Notes under the pieces: model-generated
What the model saw: only the letters and a program-made list of their open reading frames with translations
Database searches by the model: none
What the model was told of the DNA's origin: nothing
Source: GCA-2746605 sp963704835
GTDB lineage: Bacteria > Bacteroidota > Ignavibacteria > Ignavibacteriales > Melioribacteraceae
Assembly: GCA_963704835.1 (NCBI GenBank)
Contig: CAVPHW010000020.1
Location: 124,001 to 188,000 of the forward strand
Length of the DNA: 64,000 nucleotides
Direction of reading: 5' to 3'
Translations under genes and position numbers: made by a program
In this document: one piece after another, positions 38,121-47,104 of the stretch
Position numbering within the stretch: position 1 is the stretch's first letter
Layout of the letters: every line of letters starts with the position of its first letter

Positions 38121-38993
38121 TTAAAAGAAATCTACAAAAAATCCGATTCCAAACTTGTTTATTCTCTCGGAATAGTATTCACTGAATGGGTTTGCCCCAA
38201 TATAATATGACATATAGATTACTAAGCCTTTTCCATCCCAATCGCCAAATTTAATTCCACCCATCATGTTGCTGTTAATCTGGTACTTTGGGGATCCCAC
38301 AATATTGAATTGAGATGCCAAAAATAAATTTGTTTTAGTATCAAAGGTTGAGCCAATTATATTATCAAAAGCTAATTCATAGCCAAAGTAGCCCGACCAT
38401 TTCTTAATACTAGTGGGGCGAACTAAAGTTGAATAGGCTACAGTTCCATATGTTCGCAAAGTGCCAAATGAAGGATAAAACTGATAACCAAGGGTTGTTT
38501 CTACAAAATCTCGGGTAAAAGGAATTGGATCAATATCATCAATCCATGTTCCTAATTCTAAGTCATAATGACCATCAACTAGGTGTGCACTATTATGGAT
38601 TACTCTAAATCTTGAAATAAATTTACCTTTTTCAAATTCTTGCGAGTAAGATGCGTTCCCACCAAAAAATCCATCTAATGCAGCAATTTGTAATCTGTTA
38701 CCTTTATAACTTGTTGAAAGAGCATATCCCATAAACTCTATAGATAAACTAAGTTTACTTTTAGTCTCAGGAAATGAGAAGGTTAACAAATCTATGTTAT
38801 TGCCAATATCTAATTTTAAATTTGTATTATCTGGGTAATAAAGAATTCCAACCCTTGCTTCTTGGTAGTTGGCTTTGAATGGAAGAAAATGCAATCCTGA
38901 TGAGAAAAATTTCATTGAATTATCTAATGTACCCTGAGCATTTAAACTTATGGTCAGAAATACAGCAAATACAAATGTTTTTATATAATTCAT
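38121..38993 (-). CDS. Outer-membrane protein, DUF1207-like
   Basis: 290 residues from the ATG at 38993; a GTG at 39008 would add five. A signal peptide (ending SLNAQ) is followed by a beta-strand-rich body. FRVIHNSAHLVDGHYDL and FVETTLGYQFYPSFGTLRTYGTVAYSTLVRP recall the DUF1207 family of outer-membrane proteins, and the end FGIGFFVDFF is barrel-like. Family assignment is from memory and moderate. Convergent with the carboxylase gene; role unknown. Confidence 0.55.
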   Translation of the reverse strand: MNYIKTFVFAVFLTISLNAQGTLDNSMKFFSSGLHFLPFKANYQEARVGILYYPDNTNLKLDIGNNIDLLTFSFPETKSKLSLSIEFMGYALSTSYKGNRLQIAALDGFFGGNASYSQEFEKGKFISRFRVIHNSAHLVDGHYDLELGTWIDDIDPIPFTRDFVETTLGYQFYPSFGTLRTYGTVAYSTLVRPTSIKKWSGYFGYELAFDNIIGSTFDTKTNLFLASQFNIVGSPKYQINSNMMGGIKFGDWDGKGLVIYMSYYIGANPFSEYYSERINKFGIGFFVDFF

Positions 38994-39008
38994 TTTAAGA
39001 ATAGACAC

Positions 39009-39367
39009 TTTTATTATTTATTTAGATAAAATATATTCGAAAATTTTCGAGAATATTTTATGAGTAAGTAATGGGAAGTTAAAAGAGAAGTCAACAAGAT
39101 ATTGTTTCGATATTAAATAAAAAAAAAGTAATAAGATTATTCCCAAATTTTGTCACTTGTTAATACTCATTCGTTCACTATATTTGTCTTTTGGACATTA
39201 TATTAATAGCATATTACTTCAATATGAATTTGTTTATTGAATAATTCTTGAAATATTATTATTAAGTTAAATTATTGAATAACAGTATTTAATAAAAATT
39301 ACATAATATATCACTTGAAAAAAACGTTGTAATCATATAAATTACAATAACTAAAACTGGGGAAATT
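39009..39367. other. 359-base intergenic spacer between divergent genes
   Basis: Very AT-rich, with no ORF and no hairpin terminator. It must hold promoters for both flanking genes. A CTTG (39156-39159), 19 bases, TATATTTG (39179-39186) arrangement on the plus strand matches the Bacteroidota-type promoter TTTG/TAnnTTTG reasonably, but this is weak evidence. Confidence 0.35.
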
Positions 39368-41953
39368 GTGATTAGAAAACATTCACTTTTAATTATACTT
39401 GTAGCTCTTATTTCTTACTCTTGCTCAAGCTTCAATTCCATTTTTAAGTCTGGAAATCAATTTCAAAATGATAGTCTTGTTGCAGTTATCAGGACTGAAG
39501 CCGTGATTAATGAGAAATTAGAAAATGCCCGCCAGATTTATGTTGATGCTTTAAGCTATCAGTCGGCCAAGTCTGTTTCAAAATCCTTATTCGCCTTTGA
39601 TTCCGCATTAACTATTCTTAGTGAAATAAGTTATTTCCCAGAGATTGATGAAAATGAAGCTTACATCGAATTAGAAACTGCAATTTTAGATGACTATAAT
39701 AATTACATTGTTAGCTTAGATAAGTTGCCAGAAAATGCTCCATCTTACGCAATTGAAGAGTGGATGAATAATAAATTACCGGAATTAACGATTTCTGATT
39801 CCACAACCTTGGGTAATGAGACAGTGATCGTAATTGGTGATTTTCCACTTGATATGAATAATCATGTTGAGCAATATATAGAATACTTTACTGGTAAGGG
39901 CAGGCGACACATGGAGTTTTGGCTTCAAAGAACAGGGTTCTATTTCCCGATGATGGCAAGAATTTTTAAAGAAGAAGATGTACCAACTCAATTAATATTT
40001 CTTAGTTTAATGGAAAGTGGGCTTAGACCTGATGCCAAATCATGGGCAAAAGCTGTTGGGTTATGGCAGTTTATTGCGGGTACTGGAAAAATGTATGATC
40101 TAAAAGTTGATTTTTATATTGATGAAAGACGAGATCCAGAAAAATCGACAAGAGCAGCTGCTAGGCATTTGAGGGATTTGTATTTTTCATTAAACGATTG
40201 GTATTTGGCACTAGCGTCTTATAATTGTGGAGAAGGAAGAGTAAAAAATGCAATTAAGCGAAGTTCCACCAGCTCCTTTTGGGATTTAAGGAAAAATCTT
40301 CCTAAAGAAACTAGGAATTATGTCCCCCAATATATTGCTGTTACATTAATTGCTAGTCAGCCTGAAAAATATGGATTTTCAAATATTGTTTTTGAAGCAC
40401 CTTTGGATTATGTGATTCATACGATAGATGGTGCGGTTGATCTAGCCGTTTTAGCTAAATTTGCGGGCGTATCTTTAGAAGAAATGAAAAGACTAAATCC
40501 AGAACTAATTCAAAATCACACACCTCCAAATTTTCCGGGAGGCTATTCATTAAAAGTTCCTTCAAAAAACTACGAACAATTTTTAGCTAATTTATCTTCG
40601 TTACCTGAAGATGCCAAGATCCAATATATTGTACATACAGTAAATAATGGTGAAACCTTATCACAGATCTCGCAAAAATATGGCGTTGGACTTTCTGAAT
40701 TAGCAAGAATTAATAAGATTTCAACCAAATCAAGAATTTATGCGAATGTAAAACTTAAAATACCTGTTTCTAGATATTCAACTTCAGATTTAGATGATAA
40801 TACTGATATTGCGTCTGCTGTTGAGAATAACGTTCAAAGCATAGATAATTTTAACGGACAAGCTCCATACAAAATGGTTGTAAATGAAAATGGCGATGAC
40901 AATAAATTTTTGAAATTGTATCAGCAAAAAATTGGAGATTCAACATCTGTTATTATTCCCGATGACAAAGAACTAGTAGAATATTCTGTTAAAAGAGGGG
41001 ATAATTTAATTGATTTAGCTGATCTTTTTGAAGTGAGAGTTTCCGATATACGAAACTGGAATAATTTACCTTACACAACAACTATTCATGTAGGACAAAA
41101 TTTAAATTTATATGTTCCAAAAGATAAAGTTGAAGCTTTTGCTAAAATTGACAAGATGGACAGAGTTTTAAAAGTTCAAACACTTAATGAGAATAGTGGT
41201 GAAGAATGGATAGAACATAGAATTAGAAATGGTGAAAATCTAGGTTCAATTGCCATGAAGTATGGTACAACTGTTACTAAAATTAAAAAATGGAATAACT
41301 TAAGAAGCAGTAGAATTATTAAAGGTAAAAGATTAATGATCTACACTGGGGCTAATTCTAATGTTGTTGCCCAAAATGCAAGTAATACAGTTGGAGTAAA
41401 TAATAATAAGGTTATTCGTTATAAAGTTAGAAGGGGAGATTCAATAAGCGAGATTGCAGAAAGATACAAGGTAAGTACTGCAAACATTCGTAAATGGAAT
41501 AAGCTAAATTCAAATAGAATATTTGCTGGTAGAACACTGAAAATTCATTCTGACTCAGATTACTCAGAAGAAATAGAAGATAACCTTGTTCAAGAGAGTA
41601 AAGTATACGTGGTTAAGAAAGGTGACTCTATAGGAAAGATTGCAATAAATAATAAAGTTAAAATAGACGATATAAAAGATTGGAATGGTCTTAAAACGAA
41701 TACTATTTACATTGGGCAGAAATTAAAATTAGGGCAATCTTCGCTTCAAAGTAGTTCTTCAATCGCGAACAGTGAAGATAGAAAAATACATATTGTTAAA
41801 AAGGGCGAAACCTTAGGGCACATTGCTGAAAAGTATCATGTTAGAGCTAGTGATTTAAGGACATGGAATAAACTAAATGGTAGTATGATCAAAGTTGGTC
41901 AAAATTTAATTATTTATCCAAGAGGTAGTAATAAGTTTGCAAATAATAATTAA
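39368..41953 (+). CDS. MltD-like lytic transglycosylase with six LysM domains
   Basis: 861 residues from a GTG preceded by GGGGAAATT. Lipoprotein signal (YSCSS, Cys19). The SLT domain (about 200-330) has catalytic Glu216 (MESGL), then KSWAKAVGLWQFIAGTGKMYDL and ALASYNCGEGRVKNAI, and the MltD follow-on NYVPQYIAVTLIA. Six LysM domains then follow, beginning near YIVHTVNNGETLSQIS, EYSVKRGDNLIDLA, EHRIRNGENLGSIA, RYKVRRGDSISEIA, YVVKKGDSIGKIA and HIVKKGETLGHIA. It cleaves peptidoglycan; more LysM copies than the usual two or three suggest tight wall binding. Confidence 0.9.
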   Translation: MIRKHSLLIILVALISYSCSSFNSIFKSGNQFQNDSLVAVIRTEAVINEKLENARQIYVDALSYQSAKSVSKSLFAFDSALTILSEISYFPEIDENEAYIELETAILDDYNNYIVSLDKLPENAPSYAIEEWMNNKLPELTISDSTTLGNETVIVIGDFPLDMNNHVEQYIEYFTGKGRRHMEFWLQRTGFYFPMMARIFKEEDVPTQLIFLSLMESGLRPDAKSWAKAVGLWQFIAGTGKMYDLKVDFYIDERRDPEKSTRAAARHLRDLYFSLNDWYLALASYNCGEGRVKNAIKRSSTSSFWDLRKNLPKETRNYVPQYIAVTLIASQPEKYGFSNIVFEAPLDYVIHTIDGAVDLAVLAKFAGVSLEEMKRLNPELIQNHTPPNFPGGYSLKVPSKNYEQFLANLSSLPEDAKIQYIVHTVNNGETLSQISQKYGVGLSELARINKISTKSRIYANVKLKIPVSRYSTSDLDDNTDIASAVENNVQSIDNFNGQAPYKMVVNENGDDNKFLKLYQQKIGDSTSVIIPDDKELVEYSVKRGDNLIDLADLFEVRVSDIRNWNNLPYTTTIHVGQNLNLYVPKDKVEAFAKIDKMDRVLKVQTLNENSGEEWIEHRIRNGENLGSIAMKYGTTVTKIKKWNNLRSSRIIKGKRLMIYTGANSNVVAQNASNTVGVNNNKVIRYKVRRGDSISEIAERYKVSTANIRKWNKLNSNRIFAGRTLKIHSDSDYSEEIEDNLVQESKVYVVKKGDSIGKIAINNKVKIDDIKDWNGLKTNTIYIGQKLKLGQSSLQSSSSIANSEDRKIHIVKKGETLGHIAEKYHVRASDLRTWNKLNGSMIKVGQNLIIYPRGSNKFANNN

Positions 41954-41957
41954 TGAG

Positions 41958-41985
41958 AAGGGGTAAATAATTTTACCCCTTTTGC
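41958..41985. terminator. Bidirectional terminator between convergent genes
   Basis: Stem AAGGGGTAAA / TTTACCCCTT (41958-41967 and 41972-41981) with T-rich flanks on both strands, in the 32-base gap between the MltD-like gene and the T9SS protein. Confidence 0.75.
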
Positions 41986-42900
41986 TTATTTTGTAATAAT
42001 CATTTTCTTTGTTTGTTTAAAATTACCAGAGGTCAACGAGTAGAAATATAATCCACTTGGCAAATCCTTCGCATCAAAATTTACTTCATAAGAACCTGAG
42101 TTTTTATACCCATTAAATAAAGTCTGAACAATTTCTCCTATAACATTGTACACGACCAATGAAGTAAAACCGCTTTCTGGTAGACTAAAACGAATTAGAG
42201 TACTTGGATTAAATGGATTTGGATAATTTTGATCAAGTGTAAACTGATTAATAATAAATTTTTCATCTGGTTTTACATCGGTTGCAGCATTTATTACTCC
42301 GGCAGATAATAATGAAAAATGTTTTGGATATATAATATAATGTGTACCTGTAACTTCTTTTCTTACTGCTGATTGATCAATTGTACTGCTACCTACAAAA
42401 AATACATCTATTTTATTAGGGTCATTAATTTTAAGCAAATTAAGATAAAATGAGATGTTAGATAATTTTAATTTAATAAATGCTTCTTTATCGTCTTTAA
42501 ACCAATAATAACTATTAGAATGGCTTCCAGAAGTAGCACCGATTACCTCAATGAATAATGAAAAGAGTCTGAATACTCCTTTTGGTTCTTCTAAAATATT
42601 CAGATCGCACCAAAATTTCCCCATGTTAATTTTAATATCAATATTTTCTGTTAAACTTCCAGTAGGAATACCAAATTCACCGCCAACAAATATATTATAG
42701 AGAAACTGTGCTGAACTATACTCAGCAGGAAAGTTAACTGCCTGAAAAGTAAAGCTTTCTCCTTCTACCATTGATCCGGACATTATTTCATAATTACTGG
42801 TTCCCTGGCAATTCTCTATTATTACACTGTAGTTTATTTGGTAAGGCTGTGAGTATAAACTAAGAACAGATAAAAATAGGAAAACTAATATTTTTTTCAT
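41986..42900 (-). CDS. Secreted protein with T9SS type A sorting domain, first paralogue
   Basis: 304 residues. A signal peptide ends LYSQP. A novel beta-rich domain (about 20-210) begins YQINYSVIIENCQG and contains PAEYSSAQFLYNIFVGGEFGIPTGSLTENIDIKI. The C-terminal T9SS type A sorting domain (about 225-304) has DQNYPNPFNPSTLIRFSLPE, VYNVIGEIV, DLPSGLYFYSLTSG and a final KKMIITK. The sorting domain sends the protein through the type IX system to the surface. The N-terminal domain is shared with the next gene and not recognised. Confidence 0.85.
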   Translation of the reverse strand: MKKILVFLFLSVLSLYSQPYQINYSVIIENCQGTSNYEIMSGSMVEGESFTFQAVNFPAEYSSAQFLYNIFVGGEFGIPTGSLTENIDIKINMGKFWCDLNILEEPKGVFRLFSLFIEVIGATSGSHSNSYYWFKDDKEAFIKLKLSNISFYLNLLKINDPNKIDVFFVGSSTIDQSAVRKEVTGTHYIIYPKHFSLLSAGVINAATDVKPDEKFIINQFTLDQNYPNPFNPSTLIRFSLPESGFTSLVVYNVIGEIVQTLFNGYKNSGSYEVNFDAKDLPSGLYFYSLTSGNFKQTKKMIITK

Positions 42901-43111
42901 TTTAACCCTTTTGTATTTTTAAAGTTGGGGAAATGGTAAGAAACAGAAAAATTATCGAAAGGAAAGAGTTTTTATTAAGGTATTTCTAAATAATGTAAGT
43001 TTATTATGATAAAACCGAAATTTTTGGGTGAAACATCTCGATATTTAATAGAAAAGAGATTCTTTTCTTCATTAATAGTGACTTTTTTTGAGAATAATGT
43101 TTAGGGTACAT

Positions 43112-43136
43112 AAAAAAGGGGCACTAAAGCTGCCCC
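43112..43136 (-). terminator. Rho-independent terminator of the second T9SS paralogue
   Basis: On the minus strand GGGGCA / TGCCCC stem with a seven-base loop and six T's, 33 bases after the stop at 43169. Confidence 0.8.
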
Positions 43137-43168
43137 AATTTTTAAAAGATTTATTATTAAAATTTATC

Positions 43169-44098
43169 CTATTTCATCAGAATCATTTTACTGGTTTTTG
43201 AAAAATTTCCTGAAGTTAAAGTATAAAAGTACATTCCTGAAGGAAGGTTTGAAGCATCAAAGTTGATATTATATGATCCAGCACTTTGGTTTTCATTAAC
43301 TAGCGTTTTAATTTCTTGTCCCAAAGAGTTGTAAACAGCCAATTTTGTAGCACCAGCGTTTAATATGCTATAGTTAATTGTAGTAGTTGGGTTAAATGGG
43401 TTTGGGAAGTTTTGAGATAAACTATAATCAACAGGTGTAACATTTACAGAATTTACTGAAGTTGGATCAGTTATTTTAAAACCTATACCAATTGTTGAAA
43501 AGTGTCTTGCATAAATTGAGAGAAAATCACCTTCAACTGCTTTTCTAATACCATTTAAATCTGGATTAGAATTTGCATCAACATAAAATGGAGTAAAATC
43601 ATCTATAGAATATGACATGAAGTTTAAAAACGGTAAGATATTACTCAAAGGTAATCTGATAAAAGTTTCTTTGTCATTTTCTAAATAATAATATTGGTTA
43701 GGTAAACTTACACCACTCTTTTCTCCGGTGATAGAGATTTCCAGATATAATAATTTCAACAAATTATTTTCACTTTGGAGATTGCCTATCTCAAGATTAC
43801 ATAATCCAGCTAATACTATATCACAGTTAATATTTTCTTTCAAACTACCATCTGGGAAGCCAAGTTCTCCTCCAACCATTAAGTTGTAGAAAAATTGTGG
43901 ACTTTCATTCCCACTTGGAAGTGTATACTCATCAAAGAATAATTTATCACCTTCGAACATTATTCCTCTAAATAGTTCTAATTCTGGAATTTCCCCACAA
44001 CCTTCGACAGAGAATTTATATGATATTGAATGTGGTTGCGCAAAAGAGATGCCAACAAAGATTAAGCTGATTAAAAAAAATAGACTTTTTGATTTCAT
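43169..44098 (-). CDS. Secreted protein with T9SS type A sorting domain, second paralogue
   Basis: 309 residues, paralogue of the gene at 41986-42900: same layout and matching positions (IYKFSVEGCGEIPELELFRG-like start, FFYNLMVGGELGFPDGSLKENI, LPLSNILPFLNF). The C-terminal sorting domain has SQNFPNPFNPTTTINYSI, VYNSLGQEIKTLVNE, NLPSGMYFYTLTSGNF and KMILMK. The two copies are diverged well beyond a recent duplication. AAGGAA precedes the start. Each has its own leader region, and this one its own terminator, so they are separate transcripts. Function unknown. Confidence 0.85.
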   Translation of the reverse strand: MKSKSLFFLISLIFVGISFAQPHSISYKFSVEGCGEIPELELFRGIMFEGDKLFFDEYTLPSGNESPQFFYNLMVGGELGFPDGSLKENINCDIVLAGLCNLEIGNLQSENNLLKLLYLEISITGEKSGVSLPNQYYYLENDKETFIRLPLSNILPFLNFMSYSIDDFTPFYVDANSNPDLNGIRKAVEGDFLSIYARHFSTIGIGFKITDPTSVNSVNVTPVDYSLSQNFPNPFNPTTTINYSILNAGATKLAVYNSLGQEIKTLVNENQSAGSYNINFDASNLPSGMYFYTLTSGNFSKTSKMILMK

Positions 44099-44431
44099 TT
44101 TATTTTTCCTTCTGTTATGTTTTTATTTTGTTGTTGCCAATTAGCAGAATACTTATGTCAATATTGTGATCTAACGCAAGTCATAATTTCAAAATCGTAC
44201 AGAATTTTGAATTGTTGTTGGTAATGGGGATACTTTTTGAAAAGTTCTTGAAATTAGATAACAAACTTAGGTGGTTAATTCATCTGGTTTAATAATTACT
44301 AACTTATTCTAGTAAATAAGTAACATTTTCTCTGTTGTATTTATTCAAACAGAATAAACCTCTAAGGTTTAAGATTGTATAATTTATTTTCCAAACATTG
44401 GGAATTTTGGAGAGTTCTGTTGTTTAAATAT
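44099..44431. other. 333-base intergenic spacer
   Basis: AT-rich. It must hold the promoter of the second T9SS paralogue; no ORF of useful length, RNA gene, repeat or convincing terminator is visible. Confidence 0.4.
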
Positions 44432-45763
44432 CTAATTATATAAGTAATATTTTTGGGAAAGTTTTTTAAAACTTGCTGTGTCCTTGTCTAGGAAATCTAA
44501 AATATTATCCAAACTTTTATTCTCAGAAATCATTTTAGAAATTTTAGCTGTGCCAAGTGCTTTATTAAACATTCCAATTTGATTTTTATCGGCTAAAGTG
44601 AATATATCTTTCTTTGGATAGAGTTTTTGAATTGTGTCAATAATATAAAATTGTGTGTTTGTCAAATTAACTTTTGAATAATCATCAATATAAATTTGTG
44701 CGCCATGTAAAACTTTTCCTTTTCCAAATGCATAATAGGGCTGGAAAGTTATTGGTCGGAAAAATAATCCTGGAATATTTTGTTTGTTTAATTCATCAGT
44801 AAATTTAATTCCGTCAATCCATTCAGCTCCAATAATTTCAAATGGAAGTGTGTAGCCAACTCCAATAGAAATTGCATCACGCAGTTCACCTAAAATTCCG
44901 GTCATGGGATAAAACATTGCACTTCCTTCATTTGGAATGTGTGGAGAAGTTGGAATCCAATGCAAATTTGTTTCGGCAAAAGTCATTTCTCGTATCCAAC
45001 CAAACATTGCAATAACTTTCACATTAAAACCGGGTTTTGTCGAAATCATTTTTTCATCAACTAACATTTTTGCAAGCTCACCACAAGTAAGTCCGTAAAC
45101 GTATGGAATTGGATATTGACTTATAAATGATTTGTATTCTTCTTCTAAAACATTTCCTTCAACTTTAATTCCACCCAATGGATTTGGCCGATCGAGTACA
45201 ACAAATTCTATATTATTTTCAGAAGCAGCTTCCATAGCAAGACCCATTGTGCTAATAAAAGTGTAAGATCTAACTCCAACATCCTGAATATCATAAACTA
45301 AAACGTCAATTCCTTTTAACATTTCTTTAGAAGGTTTTCTGGTTTTACCATAAAGTGAATAGACTGGCAATTTAGTTTTTGGATCATTATAAAACTCAAC
45401 ATATTTTCCGGCATCAACATCTCCGCGAACTCCATGTTCTGGTCCAAATAGCGAAACTAGTTTTACATTCTTCGCATTAAATAAAATATCAATTGTTGAA
45501 TTTAACTTTGAATCAACTCCGGTTTGGTTTGTGATTAGTCCAACTTTTTTATTTTTAAGAATCTCAAAATTATTTTCTTTAAGAATGTCAATCCCAAGTT
45601 TGATATTTGGTTTTTTTGGCGGATTATTAAAAATAATTAAAGTATCAGTTTTAGGCTGATTAACAATAATTGGTGATTCATCTTTAACAATGCTTTCTGA
45701 AGAACAGCTTGTGATAAAATAGAACAATGCAATAATAAATATAAGATGGTAATTAAATTTCAT
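44432..45763 (-). CDS. Exo-beta-N-acetylmuramidase NamZ-type (DUF1343) lipoprotein
   Basis: 443 residues from the ATG at 45763, preceded by GGTGA at good spacing; the ATG at 45778 would add five residues. The lipoprotein signal ends FITSC. The DUF1343/NamZ core is clear: NKKVGLITNQTGVD, LFGPEHGVRGDVDAG, LPVYSLYG, LVYDIQDVGVRSYTFISTM, VLDRPNPLGG and PHIPN. NamZ removes terminal MurNAc from peptidoglycan fragments, so this is a cell-wall recycling enzyme. Its start overlaps the end of hutI by a few bases. Confidence 0.88.
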   Translation of the reverse strand: MKFNYHLIFIIALFYFITSCSSESIVKDESPIIVNQPKTDTLIIFNNPPKKPNIKLGIDILKENNFEILKNKKVGLITNQTGVDSKLNSTIDILFNAKNVKLVSLFGPEHGVRGDVDAGKYVEFYNDPKTKLPVYSLYGKTRKPSKEMLKGIDVLVYDIQDVGVRSYTFISTMGLAMEAASENNIEFVVLDRPNPLGGIKVEGNVLEEEYKSFISQYPIPYVYGLTCGELAKMLVDEKMISTKPGFNVKVIAMFGWIREMTFAETNLHWIPTSPHIPNEGSAMFYPMTGILGELRDAISIGVGYTLPFEIIGAEWIDGIKFTDELNKQNIPGLFFRPITFQPYYAFGKGKVLHGAQIYIDDYSKVNLTNTQFYIIDTIQKLYPKKDIFTLADKNQIGMFNKALGTAKISKMISENKSLDNILDFLDKDTASFKKLSQKYYLYN

Positions 45764-46994
45764 AGATAGTTTCACCATTTTTTATTGTCATCACATTTAA
45801 ATTGTTTGCAAAATTATATAGCAGATCAGTATAATTTGAAGTATCAAAAACTGCAAAATCTGCATTTTTCCCAACTTCTATACTGCCTATTGAATCTGAG
45901 AGTTTTAAAGCTTTTGCAGAATTAATGGTATATGCAGAAATTATTTCCTCGATACTCATTTCCATTTTTAGAGCTGCTAATCCCCAAATTAAGCTGATAT
46001 TATTAATATGAGAAGAACCGGGATTATAATCAGTAGCAAGGGCAACAATTGCATTGTTTTCAATTAACTTTCTGGCAGGAGCATAATTGTATTGCAGTGA
46101 AAAAGAAACTCCCGGTAATAAGACTGCTACTGAATCACTTTCTGCAACTTTAGGAATATCATTATCCTTAAGAACCTCAAGATGATCAAGACTAACAGCT
46201 TTAAATTTAAGTGCGGTATCAATTCCACCAATTGAATTAAACTGGTCTGTATGAATTTTTATATCGAAATTATGTTCAGATGCTGCTGAGAAAACCTCCT
46301 CAACTTGGGATGGCGAAAATGCAGTTTTTTCACAAAAGGCATCGCAGGAAGTTGCAAGCTTATTTTTTGCAATAAATGGAATAATTTCTTTTGTTAATAT
46401 TTTGATATACTGATTTTTGTCATTCTTATATTCGGGTGGAAAAGTATGAGCTCCTAAAAAAGTAGGAACAATATCGATAGGGAAGATGGAGTTTAATTCT
46501 TTGACTACTTGCAGTATTTTGATTTCATCATAAAAACTTAATCCATAACCACTTTTAATTTCTAAAGTAGTTACTCCTTGCTTAATAAATTTTTGAACTC
46601 TTGGTTTTGCTAATTCTAATAATTCTTCAAAACTAGATTCACGTACAGCTTTAACTGTTGAATTTATTCCACCACCGGCTTCGGCAATTTGTTCATATGA
46701 TTTTCCGGCGAGTCGCATTGAAAATTCCCCGGCTCTTGATCCGGAAAACACTAAATGCGTATGGCACTCTACTAAACCTGGCAATACAATTTTGTTAGTC
46801 AAATCAATTTTTGAATCAAACTTTTGAGCCTTTAAAAGACTGTTCTTTATCAATTTTTTGATTTTCCCATTTTCAATAAGAATAGAATGATTGGTCAAGA
46901 TTTCAATTTGAGAAAGTTCAATTCCTCTTTTAAAATTTTTACCCTTTGTGTTAATTGTAAGAATTTGAGATGGGTTATATAACAATGAAGTCAT
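45753..46994 (-). CDS. hutI: Imidazolonepropionase
   Basis: 413 residues. Hydrolyses imidazolonepropionate in histidine degradation. Metal-binding His78-x-His80 (LVECHTHLVFSGSRAGEF), then GGGINSTVKAVR, VTTLEIKSGYGL, PTFLGAHTFPPEY, DAFCEKTAFS, HTDQFN, SLDHLE and ATDYNPGSSH are all classic. No hutH or hutU lies in this window. Shares a short overlap with the NamZ gene, so they may be co-transcribed although functionally unrelated. Confidence 0.94.
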   Translation of the reverse strand: MTSLLYNPSQILTINTKGKNFKRGIELSQIEILTNHSILIENGKIKKLIKNSLLKAQKFDSKIDLTNKIVLPGLVECHTHLVFSGSRAGEFSMRLAGKSYEQIAEAGGGINSTVKAVRESSFEELLELAKPRVQKFIKQGVTTLEIKSGYGLSFYDEIKILQVVKELNSIFPIDIVPTFLGAHTFPPEYKNDKNQYIKILTKEIIPFIAKNKLATSCDAFCEKTAFSPSQVEEVFSAASEHNFDIKIHTDQFNSIGGIDTALKFKAVSLDHLEVLKDNDIPKVAESDSVAVLLPGVSFSLQYNYAPARKLIENNAIVALATDYNPGSSHINNISLIWGLAALKMEMSIEEIISAYTINSAKALKLSDSIGSIEVGKNADFAVFDTSNYTDLLYNFANNLNVMTIKNGETIYEI

Positions 46995-47104
46995 TTTTGC
47001 GTTTGAAATGATTTACAAAATGCAATAAACTATGCAATATTAAATATTTTTGTCAATAAGTCAATATTTTTGTAAATTTACTTCTTAAAAATTAAAGGAT
47101 TGAT

